Source: Metabacillus malikii
Lineage (GTDB): Bacteria; Bacillota; Bacilli; Bacillales; Bacillaceae
Assembly (NCBI RefSeq): GCF_030813355.1
Contig: NZ_JAUSUD010000001.1
Coordinates: 186,001-250,000 of the forward strand
DNA length: 64,000 bases
Direction: 5' to 3'
Position numbers and translations under genes: made by a program. Positions 1 through 9,243 of this stretch are shown in pieces (position 1 is the stretch's first letter; each line of letters begins with the position of its first letter). The notes beneath the pieces were generated by a model. That model was not told the DNA's origin and made no database searches. It saw only the letters and a program-made list of their open reading frames with translations.

Positions 1-2
1 AT

Positions 3-134
3 CTTTTTAAATCGACTGGAATAAAATCGGAAGTGGAGACTACCTTCAATCCTGATGGTATTAACTTAAAGATGTCATCGAAAGTTGGTAATACTGACTG
101 TTGTCATTTAACCATTGCATTAAGGTGGAAATGA
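3..134 (+). CDS. C-terminal end of an unidentified protein, cut by the window edge
   Basis: Frame 3 is open from the window edge to a TGA at 132-134 and reads as 43 plausible residues. It has alternating polar and hydrophobic stretches, and the last ten residues (HLTIALRWK-like) look like a closing beta strand. I do not recognise the family. The other forward frames in this stretch carry several stops, which favours this frame. Only the tail is visible, so this could also be a chance opening. Confidence 0.35.
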   Translation, partial: LFKSTGIKSEVETTFNPDGINLKMSSKVGNTDCCHLTIALRWK

Positions 135-486
135 CAACATCGATTATGCTCTGTGGAGCTGTTAAGAAATAGTCAAATGAATTCAGAATTCACAAAAAAT
201 GTTTATGTAAGGCTCCACAACTTATCATTTTTGTAGGGTTTGTGTATTAGAGAATTCTTCTGATAGATTGATGTTTTTACATTTATTAAATGTTTGATTG
301 TAGATGATGATTTCATTATTTTTATACTTAAGGGAGTATCGAGAGAGTGTAGCTATAGATAATAATAGGTGACAATTTATGAAAGTTGTGGGAATAATTC
401 ATAATCACTATACCATCTTGTATAAATATAAATTTTACAAAAAAATTTAAAAATCGACAAATTTTGTATAATTTAGTTAATATTCT
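135..486. other. AT-rich intergenic stretch, no gene seen
   Basis: About 350 bases of AT-rich sequence between the putative gene tail and the response-regulator promoter. It has stops in all frames, and I see no clear hairpin with a T-tract and no RNA motif. Confidence 0.5.
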
Positions 487-515
487 TTGATAGAATATAA
501 GAAAACTTATATAAT
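487..515 (+). promoter_or_regulatory. Sigma-A promoter of the response regulator
   Basis: TTGATA at 487-492 and TATAAT at 510-515 are separated by 17 bases. This is close to the vegetative consensus and lies about 130 bases upstream of the regulator's start codon, so a long leader is expected. Confidence 0.7.
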
Positions 516-648
516 GTGATAAGTATTACAATAGTATGAAATAAAGGGATATTACTGGATTAATGGGTGTATATAGAAATTTTGTAGGTAATAGGGACTG
601 ATTCTTATTTGAGTATATAGTAACACCTGGTACAAGAGGAGGGGTAAA

Positions 649-1371
649 ATGGTAAAAGAATCAATTTTACTTATCGATGATGATAGTGATATTCTTTCGA
701 TTCTAACGTTATACTTTACAAAAGAAAAATATACTGTCATTAGTGCTAGTAAAGGACAATTAGCCTTGCAGAAGGCTAAAGAATATCATCCTAGCATAAT
801 CATTTTAGATGTTATGCTTCCTGATATGGATGGCTATGAAGTATGTCGGCTATTGAGACAACATACAAGCGTTCCAATTCTTTTTCTAAGTGCAAAAGAG
901 GATGATTTTGATAAAATATTAGCTCACCGTATTGGTGGGGATGACTATATTACAAAACCGTTTAGTCCAGCTGTTCTCGTTGCAAAAGTACAAGCTCATT
1001 TACGGAGACAAAGGCCAAATTCACATTCTTTTTATGATACTAAACATTCGGAATCAGACCGTTTACTGACGTATCCTTCTATTACGATTGATAGAATGAA
1101 AGGTTTGGTTATCGTTCATAATAGACAAGTAACGTTATCGACTAAAGAATTCCAATTGCTATGTTTATTAGCGGAAAATCCAAACATAGTTTTTTCTGTA
1201 GAGCAATTGTATGAATATATATGGAGAGAAGAGGGGTTTGGTGACTATCGCACCGTTATGGTACATATTAGTAATCTAAGAAAGAAGATTGATCTCGACC
1301 CATCAAAGCCTCAATTAATTATAACAAAAAGGGGGAAGGGTTATATGTTCAACGAGCATCAATCAGGTTAA
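649..1371 (+). CDS. OmpR/PhoB-family response regulator
   Basis: DNA-binding response regulator of 240 residues. The N-terminal receiver (about 1-120) has the acidic cluster DDD at 10-12, the phospho-acceptor Asp54 in ILDVMLPD, and the conserved Lys in TKPF. The C-terminal winged helix (about 140-235) carries the family signature TVMVHISNLRKKI and ends near GKGYMF. The ribosome site GAGGAGGGG sits 7 bases before the ATG. No ordinary sensor kinase is adjacent. The next gene, 210 bases downstream on the same strand, encodes a giant hybrid histidine kinase without a receiver domain, which makes it the likely partner. That pairing is inferred from proximity only. The stimulus is unknown. Confidence 0.93.
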   Translation: MVKESILLIDDDSDILSILTLYFTKEKYTVISASKGQLALQKAKEYHPSIIILDVMLPDMDGYEVCRLLRQHTSVPILFLSAKEDDFDKILAHRIGGDDYITKPFSPAVLVAKVQAHLRRQRPNSHSFYDTKHSESDRLLTYPSITIDRMKGLVIVHNRQVTLSTKEFQLLCLLAENPNIVFSVEQLYEYIWREEGFGDYRTVMVHISNLRKKIDLDPSKPQLIITKRGKGYMFNEHQSG

Positions 1372-1581
1372 TATACGTCCTGTAACCTAAGTACTCTTAC
1401 ACTTTTTAAGTTTAGGAGGCAATTATAATCTAAATTTAGAGTTGAGTTTTTAACGGTATAACTTATTCGAGTGTTAGAGGAAAATAAGGTGAGAACATTG
1501 TGCTTGATGTGTACGGAATACGGCATGTATAATCAAAAACTATGCATGACAGTGCCTATTTTATAAGGAGAATAGAATGAG

Positions 1582-4500
1582 ATGAAGAACATTGCTGGTT
1601 ATGTATCACTTGAATTAATCGCAAATTATCAACATTCGACATTATATAGTGGATTTTCTACAAAGCTTAGGAAAAATGTACTTCTAAAAGTTGTAAATAC
1701 TAACTTTGCTAATAAAAATGTTATTGAGAATATCGAGAAAGAAATTCACACTTTACAAGGTTTAAACATTGACCAAATATTACAGCCACTTTTTATAGAT
1801 GAACAAGGAGAGTTAATGATTCTCGTCTACGAATATGAACCATTAATGTCTCTCGAACAATATTTGGAGTCGAAACAAGGCATATTATCCATTGCGGAAT
1901 TTTTTCCAATCGCAATATCAATTTCTAAAGCATATGTTCATCTGCATTTTCAACATATAATCCATAAAAATTGTAATCCCTCCACTATCCTCTTGAACCC
2001 ATTGACAAATGAAATAAGGTTAACAGAGATAAGGTTAGACAATATTTCAAGTGACTATAACGCTCAACATGAAATGGAACTACCATATCTTTCACCGGAA
2101 CATACAGGAAGAATGAACCAGAATATAACTGACCAATCTGATTTATATTCAATTGGCGTGGTATTTTATCAAATGATAACAGGTACGTTACCATTCAATG
2201 AAAATTCTCCAATTGATTGGTTTTATGCACATATTTCTAAAAAACCTCTGTCCCCGAGTAACCATAATGCCAATATACCGTCTGTCTTATCTGAAATCAT
2301 TATGAAGTTGATAAATAAAGCGGCAAAACAACGATATAATAGTGCTTTTGGTTTGCATGAAGATTTACAAATGTGTCGGAAGCAATTCCAAGATGGCGAT
2401 GGGATAGCAGTTAATATTGGTGAGAAGGACCCATTAATTTTAATTGAAGCTTCAACACATTTATTTGGTCGAACTTACGAGCTAGAGTGTATTAATGAAG
2501 CAGTTGAAAAGTTAATAGACGGTGAAACTCAATTTATTCTTATCTCTGGAGAGTCGGGGACCGGAAAAACTACTTTAGCAGAAGAAGTAAAATATCAAAC
2601 TGCTTTAAAAGAATCGATGTTTATTCAAGGGAAATATAATCTACATAATAAACGTCCATATAGTGGAATTATTGATGCATTTAGAATGCTCTTAAAGAAA
2701 GTTCTTACTTTACATGAAGTAGAGTTAACAAAATGGAAAGTGAAAATAATGGAAGAGGTCGGGACAAATTTAACTGTCATGTATAAAATTCTTCCTGAAT
2801 TACAGTTAATAATAAAGGCTGAATTCAATGAACCAGATGTAAAATCTAGTGATGTACAAGTACATTTTTTCTATGCATTTCAAAAGTTAATCAAGGTGTT
2901 TTCTAAGGTAGATTATCCACTTATTCTCTTTCTTGACGATTTGCAGTGGGCTGACCAAGCATCGTTAGAATTAATTGAGTACATTCTATCTATTCAAGAC
3001 AAGAATTTTTTATTAATTGGTACATATCGGACGGAAGATATCGAAGAAGGACATCAATTACTTGAGAGTATTTCTGACATAAACAAGAAGCGACCGATTA
3101 ACACGATCCATTTACAGCCATTGCCAATGACAACGATTGAAGGTTGGCTATCAAATTACATCGTTGATAAAAGACAGTTAGGAGAATTTACTACAGTCGT
3201 CTATCAAATATCACAAGGAAATCCCTTCTTTATTAAACAATTATTATTAGCTCTTAATGAAAACAAAGTATTATATTTTGAACCAAACAAAGGAACATGG
3301 GTTTTTAACAAAAATAGATTATCAATTGAAACGATCCAGAACAATGTTATCCCTTTTTTAGTATATAGAATAAAAGAACTTCCAATGACAACACAGAAAA
3401 TATTAAAAGTAGCTTCTTGCATCGGGATTCAATTTGATTTCGATACACTACAAGCAATTACTAATGAAAAGGAAGAAAAAATAGTCACCTCTTTAGCACT
3501 TGCTATTGAATTAGGATTAGTATTATCTATCGAAGATGTATTAAGAAATGAGGATACTGATGCAAGTCAACAAATGAATTTCCGCTTTATTCATGACCGG
3601 ATACAGCAAGTCGTATATAGTACATTAACAGAGGAACAAAAGTCAGAAATTCACATGAAGCTAGGTTTTTATTTATTGAATCAATATGAAGATGAGAAGG
3701 ACGCGAGGCTATATAATCTTGTACACCATTTAAATATAGCAGAGAAGTTGTTAAATAATGATCAAAAACATCAATTGGCAAATCTGAATATTGATGCTGG
3801 TGAATACGCCCAAAGTACTGCAGCTTTTCAAGCGGCATTAAAATACTATCAAACAGCTTATGGAATATTAAAAGGGTTTAATGAGAAACAGTCAATTCCT
3901 TTCAAATTGTTACTTGCATTAGGAGAGTCTTACTATTTAAATAGTAAATTTGACGACGCAGAATCCATTTTTAACCATCTATTAATAGCAACAACTACTA
4001 AATCTGAGAAACTAGCAATCTATCAGATGAAAGTAACCATGTATACGCAATTACATCGTGTAGAAGAAGCAGTCGAAGCAGGGCTTGCAGCACTAAAATT
4101 ATTAAAACAAACATTCCCTCTAAAACCAACGAAAATTCATGTGGCATATGAATTTCTGTTGTTAAAAATGAGCTTAATCGGAAGGAAACCAAATGACTTA
4201 ATTAGGTTACCTCCAATGAATAGTAAGGACCATCAACATATTTTAAAGTTAATGATTTCATTAAATGCTCCTACATTTCATGCGAATCAAAATTTATCTA
4301 CTCTCTTTATGTTAAAGGCTATGCGGATGACATTGAAATATGGTTTGACAGAAATGAGTCCTCTAGCCTTTAACAACTATGCGTTAATTTTGAGTGCAGG
4401 TTTTAATGACTTTTCACAAAGCTATCAATTCGGTAAGCTAGCTTTATCTTATGCAGAAGAACAGGGAGATCGTGGAATTATCGGACGGACTCATTTTGTT

Positions 4501-6696
4501 TTCGGCAGTTTTGTTAATCATTGGAATACACATATAAGGTATAGTGTTGAGCATTTAGAAAGAGCACAACAGTTAAGTGTTTCAGCAGGTAATGTTCATC
4601 TTGCTGGTGCAACGAGTGCATTTATTATGATTGCACATTTTATCCGTGGTACAACGATTCCTAAAATGAAAATAACCTTAAAAGAACAATCTAGCTTTAT
4701 AAAAGAAATCCAGTATCCTTTAATGGACCAGTTTATGGAAGAAATGGCACAATGGTTCGATTATTTAGCAAGTGAAAACTCATTTCAATGGGATTTTCAT
4801 TTAGTTACCGATGACGATTCAGGGAAGATTATTCATTATACAATTCGATTATTTATCGCTTATCTATTTAACAAAAAGGATTATGCGATGAAAGTATTAA
4901 AGGAACTAGAGTCTTTAGTGAATAATCGGTTAACATTAGTGATAGCGCCTGAATATTATTTTATTCGGGCACTATGGATGATAAAACTTTTACGAGAAAA
5001 AGATTATCATTACTATCCGAAATATTTGATGAAGCAAAAAATTCATCATGACTTAAAAAAGTTAACAAAATTCGCAAAATTATCATCTAGTAACTATTAC
5101 GCAAAGCGGTGTATTGTACAGGCAGAATTAGCTGCGTTAACAGGAGACATAACTTCAGCTGAACATTTATATGAAAGTGCGATAAAATCCTGTGAAGAAA
5201 ATCAATTTATACATATTTTAGCTATATGTTATGAATTAACTGGAAAGTTTTATGAGGGCCAAGGGAAACAAAAAATCGCTAGTTTTTATTATTCAGAAGC
5301 CTATAAAACATACAAGCAATGGGGGGCGAACAGGAAAGTAGCATCATTACTAGATGCATATGGAACTCTCTTGAAAAGTTATGACAGAATAGACTTTATT
5401 CCAAGTGTAGATAAATCACAAAGTTTTGATTTACATGCAATTTATCAATCTACACAATTAATTTCAAGTGAAATGAATATTGAGAAATTAGTACAAAAGA
5501 TCCTAGATTTAGCGATGAAAAATGCTGGTGCAACACGAGGTTTGTTACTTACTCAATCGGGGGAGCAGTTTCAAATAGTAGCTAGCAAACATATATATGG
5601 AACAGAACAAATATATGATTTTAGTTCTACTATTGTACATTATGTCCATCGAACCGGTGAATCAATTATATTAGATAATTTAGATACGTTAGATATGTTC
5701 CAAGATGATATTTATTTTAAGCATTCAGATGTGAAATCGATATGTTGTTTGCCGATTTATTATACGAATAAGGTAAAAGCTATACTTTATTTAGAAAATA
5801 ATCAAGCAACAAAGGTGTTTACAAAAGAGCGTATGGACTTCTTATCGCTTATTTCAACACAGGCAGCGATTTCTTTGGAAAATGCAAATTTATATAAAAA
5901 TTTAGAAGAAAAAGTAATCGAGAGAACATTTGAATTAGAACAGGCTAATCATCATTTAGAGCTTGCAAACAAAGAATTGGCAGCATCTAAGGATACAAGA
6001 AGTAAAATGTTGTCAAATATTTCTCACGATCTAAGAGCACCACTTGCAAGCGTTCGTGGTTACATGGAGGCAATATTAGAAGGATTTGCAACTACGGAAG
6101 ATATACGTGATGAATTTATTCGTAAAAGCATTGATCGTATAGACAGCTTACAATTATTAATCAATGATATATTTTCATTAGGTCAACTTGAATCAGGTAA
6201 TCTTTCGTTTACTTATGATTACATCCCGATAGATAGATTTATTGAAACAACGTATCGACACTTCCAATATGAAGTGGCGAATAGAAATCTGCAATTTGAA
6301 GTGTCAATCGTAAACATTGATGATGAACCATATCCACTAGTTGAAATGGATATAGAGCGAATGAATCAAGTGATGACAAACATTCTCACAAATGCACTTA
6401 AATTTACAGAATCAGGCGGGATTTATTTAAACCTGGAGATTCTAAGTGAACATGTATTACTGTCTATTCGTGATACAGGGAGCGGTATTGATAAGGAAAG
6501 TCTCCCATTTATCTTTGAAAGAGACTATACAAAATCAATACGTCCCAATGTAAAAGGGAATGGCTTAGGACTGACAATTTGTAGAGAAATTGTGAAACGA
6601 CATCAAGGGGAAATTTGGGCCGAAAGTGTTTTCGGTGAAGGAACAACGATATTTATTCAGCTCCCTATAACCTTTGTAGAGGAAGATTTCTTCTAA
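1582..6696 (+). CDS. Giant Ser/Thr kinase-like / AAA ATPase / TPR / GAF / histidine kinase
   Basis: Protein of 1704 residues with no transmembrane segment, so presumably a cytoplasmic sensor. Order of domains: a protein-kinase-like fold (about 1-270) with the family motif SPEHTGRMN; an AAA/NACHT-like ATPase with Walker A GESGTGKT near 323 and Walker B LILFLDDLQWAD near 450; a long TPR-like helical region (about 680-1270); a GAF domain (about 1290-1440); then HisKA with the phospho-acceptor His1482 (SHDLRAP) and HATPase_c with N-box, DTGSGI and GNGLGL motifs. The kinase-like part appears degenerate: the catalytic loop reads HKNCNPS where HRD/HKD is expected, and no DFG is visible. AAGGAG lies 11 bases before the ATG. 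It probably signals to the upstream regulator (inference). Confidence 0.92.
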   Translation: MKNIAGYVSLELIANYQHSTLYSGFSTKLRKNVLLKVVNTNFANKNVIENIEKEIHTLQGLNIDQILQPLFIDEQGELMILVYEYEPLMSLEQYLESKQGILSIAEFFPIAISISKAYVHLHFQHIIHKNCNPSTILLNPLTNEIRLTEIRLDNISSDYNAQHEMELPYLSPEHTGRMNQNITDQSDLYSIGVVFYQMITGTLPFNENSPIDWFYAHISKKPLSPSNHNANIPSVLSEIIMKLINKAAKQRYNSAFGLHEDLQMCRKQFQDGDGIAVNIGEKDPLILIEASTHLFGRTYELECINEAVEKLIDGETQFILISGESGTGKTTLAEEVKYQTALKESMFIQGKYNLHNKRPYSGIIDAFRMLLKKVLTLHEVELTKWKVKIMEEVGTNLTVMYKILPELQLIIKAEFNEPDVKSSDVQVHFFYAFQKLIKVFSKVDYPLILFLDDLQWADQASLELIEYILSIQDKNFLLIGTYRTEDIEEGHQLLESISDINKKRPINTIHLQPLPMTTIEGWLSNYIVDKRQLGEFTTVVYQISQGNPFFIKQLLLALNENKVLYFEPNKGTWVFNKNRLSIETIQNNVIPFLVYRIKELPMTTQKILKVASCIGIQFDFDTLQAITNEKEEKIVTSLALAIELGLVLSIEDVLRNEDTDASQQMNFRFIHDRIQQVVYSTLTEEQKSEIHMKLGFYLLNQYEDEKDARLYNLVHHLNIAEKLLNNDQKHQLANLNIDAGEYAQSTAAFQAALKYYQTAYGILKGFNEKQSIPFKLLLALGESYYLNSKFDDAESIFNHLLIATTTKSEKLAIYQMKVTMYTQLHRVEEAVEAGLAALKLLKQTFPLKPTKIHVAYEFLLLKMSLIGRKPNDLIRLPPMNSKDHQHILKLMISLNAPTFHANQNLSTLFMLKAMRMTLKYGLTEMSPLAFNNYALILSAGFNDFSQSYQFGKLALSYAEEQGDRGIIGRTHFVFGSFVNHWNTHIRYSVEHLERAQQLSVSAGNVHLAGATSAFIMIAHFIRGTTIPKMKITLKEQSSFIKEIQYPLMDQFMEEMAQWFDYLASENSFQWDFHLVTDDDSGKIIHYTIRLFIAYLFNKKDYAMKVLKELESLVNNRLTLVIAPEYYFIRALWMIKLLREKDYHYYPKYLMKQKIHHDLKKLTKFAKLSSSNYYAKRCIVQAELAALTGDITSAEHLYESAIKSCEENQFIHILAICYELTGKFYEGQGKQKIASFYYSEAYKTYKQWGANRKVASLLDAYGTLLKSYDRIDFIPSVDKSQSFDLHAIYQSTQLISSEMNIEKLVQKILDLAMKNAGATRGLLLTQSGEQFQIVASKHIYGTEQIYDFSSTIVHYVHRTGESIILDNLDTLDMFQDDIYFKHSDVKSICCLPIYYTNKVKAILYLENNQATKVFTKERMDFLSLISTQAAISLENANLYKNLEEKVIERTFELEQANHHLELANKELAASKDTRSKMLSNISHDLRAPLASVRGYMEAILEGFATTEDIRDEFIRKSIDRIDSLQLLINDIFSLGQLESGNLSFTYDYIPIDRFIETTYRHFQYEVANRNLQFEVSIVNIDDEPYPLVEMDIERMNQVMTNILTNALKFTESGGIYLNLEILSEHVLLSIRDTGSGIDKESLPFIFERDYTKSIRPNVKGNGLGLTICREIVKRHQGEIWAESVFGEGTTIFIQLPITFVEEDFF

Positions 6697-6966
6697 TCGA
6701 ATAAGTTTCCGTTTCTTAGTGGCTAATTCATGTGCTTTCACATCCTTGTACAGGCCTTACAAGATACATTGTCGCACGTATAGCATGAGATTAGTATAGT
6801 CTCTAGTCTCTAACCAGCCGGTAAATCGAAAAATTCTTTGTATAGGTGGCGGAGGCGTCGAAATGCGGTATGTAGAAAAATAGGCATTTTACCTAGGGAA
6901 TTCCGTCAGTGTATAACATATTTTGGTAACGAATAGTGAGATACCTAGATATGGAGGAGAGTAAAC

Positions 6967-7209
6967 ATGAATCAAGACATGCAAATTCCTTATGTAGAAA
7001 ATGAAGAGAGGTTTATCGGCAGACCAAGACCTTATTATGGCAGACCATTTTACGGAAGACCGTTTTACGGTAGGCCAAGACCATATTATTATGGAGCACC
7101 GTTTGTAGGTGGAGTATTAGGCGGGTTATTGGGTAGTACTTTTGTAAATCCGTATTTTTATGGCGGTTATCCTTATTACCCGTATGTTCCGTATGGCGGA
7201 TGGTATTAA
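6967..7209 (+). CDS. Small Tyr/Gly/Pro/Arg-rich protein, unknown function
   Basis: Protein of 80 residues. After a short acidic head (about 1-16) come tandem copies of a pentapeptide-like unit (YGRPF/YGRPR) to about 40, then a short Gly/Val-rich hydrophobic stretch (GGVLGGLLGS), then a Tyr/Pro/Gly tail ending YGGWY. AGGAGAG precedes the ATG by 6-7 bases. It has no signal peptide. Short Tyr/Gly-rich proteins of this kind in Bacillus are often spore-coat or surface-associated, but nothing in the sequence proves that. Tyrosine density would suit cross-linking. Confidence 0.75.
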   Translation: MNQDMQIPYVENEERFIGRPRPYYGRPFYGRPFYGRPRPYYYGAPFVGGVLGGLLGSTFVNPYFYGGYPYYPYVPYGGWY

Positions 7210-7331
7210 ATTAGATTAATGAAAACTTAAGTAACGCAGGTTGTCATAAATGTTTCGAATAACTTTCATATCCATTGAATAAGTTCAGAATGAACTGAAA
7301 AATGTAGAAAAGATGAAAGTGGGGATATTGA

Positions 7332-7787
7332 ATGGCAAGTGAGTGTTACAAGGTACAGGTTGATTTACCAATCGAAACAATCTGGAGTTTTATTGAGAAT
7401 ATGAATAATTGGGCCCCGCTCGTACCGGGCTATATCAATCATCAGATGTTAAATGAGAAAGAATCCACATGGGTGTTTAAGACGGATTTAGGAATGATAA
7501 AAAAGAAGGTTGAATTAAAAGTAGAAATTACAAGTTGGAATGAACCGGAAAAAGTCACATTTAAGCTAACAGGGCTGAATGAAAAAATGTCTGGTAATGG
7601 ATATTTCGAAGCGATCGCAGTCGATGAAAGACATACAGCAATGACTGGTTACTTAGAAATAGTACCTGAAGGCGCAATGGCAAAGTTAATTGAGTCGCGT
7701 CTCAAAAAAAATTTAGAAGAAATGACAAAAGAAATGACGGATCAAATAATTTCACATATAAAGAGCCTAGAGAATATTACGAAATAA
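7332..7787 (+). CDS. SRPBCC-family (CoxG-like) protein
   Basis: Protein of 151 residues with the START/SRPBCC pattern: an N-terminal strand leading into PIETIWSFIENMNNWAPLVPG, central beta strands (VTFKLTGLNEKMSGNGYFEA) and a long C-terminal helix (about 115-145). CoxG is the carbon-monoxide-dehydrogenase subunit G family, but no CO dehydrogenase genes are nearby. A generic hydrophobic-ligand or lipid-binding role is therefore more likely. The gene ends about 30 bases before the Fur-box promoter of the next gene and is probably transcribed separately. Confidence 0.8.
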   Translation: MASECYKVQVDLPIETIWSFIENMNNWAPLVPGYINHQMLNEKESTWVFKTDLGMIKKKVELKVEITSWNEPEKVTFKLTGLNEKMSGNGYFEAIAVDERHTAMTGYLEIVPEGAMAKLIESRLKKNLEEMTKEMTDQIISHIKSLENITK

Positions 7788-7814
7788 ATTATTGGTAGAG
7801 AACAAACATTAGAA

Positions 7815-7843
7815 TTGACAATGATAATTAGTATCATTTAAAC
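7815..7843 (+). promoter_or_regulatory. Fur box overlapping the hmoA promoter
   Basis: Bases 7817-7835 match the 19-bp classical Fur box (GATAATGATAATCATTATC) at 16 positions. TTGACA at 7815-7820 and a TTAAAC-like -10 at 7838-7843 (17-base spacing) place the box across the promoter core. Iron-bound Fur would therefore block RNA polymerase. This fits iron-starvation induction of the downstream heme monooxygenase. Confidence 0.8.
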
Positions 7844-7875
7844 TTAGAGATAAAAGTAGTGGGATAGGAGACGAG

Positions 7876-8205
7876 ATGATGTTTGTTCAAATGAAGACCT
7901 TTAAAGTATCAGAAGGTAATGCCGATAAAATTGTTGAACGTTTTTCAGGAAAAGGAATTATTGAAGAGCAAGAAGGTTTTATTGAAGCTACCGTCTTAGT
8001 GAAAAAGGTGAGACGTGGTGAAGAAGAGGTCATCGTATCGATTAAATGGGAATCTGAAGAAAAATGGAAACAGTGGGAAAAAAGTGAGGCACATATTGCC
8101 GGTCATAAGGCAAATCTAGGTAAACCGAAGCCAGAATATATAATAGAAGTAACTGGTGGATTATATGATGTGAAAAGTGTTAAAAAACCTGCACATATTA
8201 ACTAA
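7876..8205 (+). CDS. hmoA: Heme-degrading monooxygenase HmoA
   Basis: IsdG/ABM-superfamily protein of 109 residues, the length of B. subtilis HmoA. Recognisable conserved parts are ERFSGKGIIEEQEGFI, WESEEKWKQWEKSEAHIAGHKA (containing the Trp and His typical of heme-binding members) and GKPKPEY. The family opens the porphyrin ring of heme to release iron in the cytoplasm. A strong Fur box lies over the promoter, supporting a role in iron acquisition. Two ATGs are adjacent; the first (7876) has GGAGACGAG at good distance and the second (7879) would also serve. Confidence 0.88.
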   Translation: MMFVQMKTFKVSEGNADKIVERFSGKGIIEEQEGFIEATVLVKKVRRGEEEVIVSIKWESEEKWKQWEKSEAHIAGHKANLGKPKPEYIIEVTGGLYDVKSVKKPAHIN

Positions 8206-8224
8206 AAAAATAGATTTTTTCACT

Positions 8225-8267
8225 AGAGAGTTGATATTCATGTTAAGAGTATTGACTCTCTTTTTTT
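8225..8267 (+). terminator. Rho-independent terminator after hmoA
   Basis: Arms AGAGAGT (8225-8231) and ACTCTCT (8255-8261) pair around an AT-rich loop, followed by a run of seven T. It is positioned 20 bases after the hmoA stop. Confidence 0.6.
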
Positions 8268-8386
8268 ATGCAATAATTTATCCTTACTCTACATAATAAA
8301 TCAATGTTTTGCTTAGTAACAGTAGCACATTCACTTTCATTGTTTTCGAATATAGTAATCTTAGAAGAGCGAAAGGAGGGAAAGCA

Positions 8387-8731
8387 ATGGGATATTGGAA
8401 GAATAGAAAATTCGATGAAAACGGTAATCAAGTAGAAAGTCGCTCACATGCAAACTCTCATTCTAAGTCTGATTCATATTCTGATGTAGATGTAGATAAT
8501 GATTTACGCAATGATAATGAGTTAGATAATGAAAATGATTTAAAGAATAAAAATCGTAACACAAACATTGCAAAAGTTATTAATAGTGGAAATGCACATG
8601 TTGATGTGAACGTTGATTCAACATCTGACTCCGCGTCTGATTCTGCTTCTGATTCTGGTTCAGATTCTGAATCTGACTCTGATGCAGACGCTGATGCTAG
8701 ATCACGCGCAAGAGCAAATAACGAATTCTAA
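8387..8731 (+). CDS. Ser/Asp-repeat protein, unknown function
   Basis: Protein of 114 residues. The start is set at 8387 because GGAGGG lies 7 bases upstream; the frame is open further 5' but without a ribosome site. A basic head (MGYWKNRKF) is followed by SDSYSDVDVDND, an Asn/Asp-rich middle, and from about residue 80 strict SD/SDSAS repeats turning into DADADARSRARA. It has no signal peptide or anchor, so this is not an Sdr-type adhesin. It is most likely an intrinsically disordered, highly acidic protein. The SDVDVD motif recurs as SDVDID in the next gene, suggesting related roles. A spore or exosporium association is possible but unproven. Confidence 0.7.
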   Translation: MGYWKNRKFDENGNQVESRSHANSHSKSDSYSDVDVDNDLRNDNELDNENDLKNKNRNTNIAKVINSGNAHVDVNVDSTSDSASDSASDSGSDSESDSDADADARSRARANNEF

Positions 8732-8740
8732 TAAATGATT

Positions 8741-8780
8741 AAAGGTGAGTGAAGTAAGTGATACTTCACTCCACCTTTTT
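8741..8780 (+). terminator. Terminator after the Ser/Asp-repeat gene
   Basis: AGGTGAGTGAAGT and ACTTCACTCCACCT form a near-perfect 13-bp stem with a short loop, followed by TTTTTC. It separates this gene from the next one. Confidence 0.8.
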
Positions 8781-8811
8781 CTATAAAATAATAATGCAAT
8801 GAGGTGAGAGA

Positions 8812-9129
8812 ATGCGGAAGCAACCTAACTATGAATTGGACGAACATATTGAGAATGCATTGGCACAAAATTTTCTAGCAAATGAATCTACACTAAGTCA
8901 TAGCGGTAATTCAGATGTGGATATCGATATATTAATAGACACGAAACCAATAGCCTTTGCAATGCTTTATTCATTATTAGCTTCAAAACAACTGACGCAG
9001 AATGAATTTGAGGAAGCTGTTAAAAGACTAGATTCTTTAGGCAAGAGGAAACTTTCTAACCAAGTAATTAATACAGATAACGATCTAGCGAAAGTGAAGT
9101 TGTATGAGAAAAATAAACGGAGGAGATGA
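8812..9129 (+). CDS. Hypothetical 105-residue protein
   Basis: I do not recognise the family. The first half is acidic and contains SDVDIDILID. A hydrophobic-helical segment (KPIAFAMLYSLLASKQL) is followed by an amphipathic helix (NEFEEAVKRLDSLG) and a very basic end (KNKRRR). GAGGTGAGAG precedes the ATG. The shared SDVD(V/I)D motif and adjacency tie it to the upstream Ser/Asp-repeat gene, although a terminator separates them. Confidence 0.65.
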   Translation: MRKQPNYELDEHIENALAQNFLANESTLSHSGNSDVDIDILIDTKPIAFAMLYSLLASKQLTQNEFEEAVKRLDSLGKRKLSNQVINTDNDLAKVKLYEKNKRRR

Positions 9130-9150
9130 ATCTATTTCTCCTTCATTTTT
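9121..9150 (+). terminator. Weak terminator overlapping the stop codon
   Basis: AGGAGA (9121-9126) and TCTCCT (9137-9142) form a 6-bp stem followed by TCATTTTTA. It begins inside the last codons of the preceding gene. Confidence 0.45.
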
Positions 9151-9243
9151 ATGAATGAAATAATACATAACTAGATAAGGTATATAACTTTGTTACATCA
9201 TTTTTACCGTACTATACATACTAGAGGTAAGGTGGTGTTTTTT

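Noticed and set aside
552-740. Minus-strand open frame over the start of the response regulator
   Set aside because: It is antisense to a certain gene, lacks a ribosome site and has low-complexity Leu/Ile/Tyr composition.
1577-1584. ATG at 1577 as start of the giant kinase
   Set aside because: ATG AGA TGA ends after two codons; ATG 1582 opens the real frame.
8560-8731. Ser/Asp repeats as an MSCRAMM-type surface adhesin
   Set aside because: No signal peptide, sortase motif or ligand-binding domain; the protein is only 114 residues.
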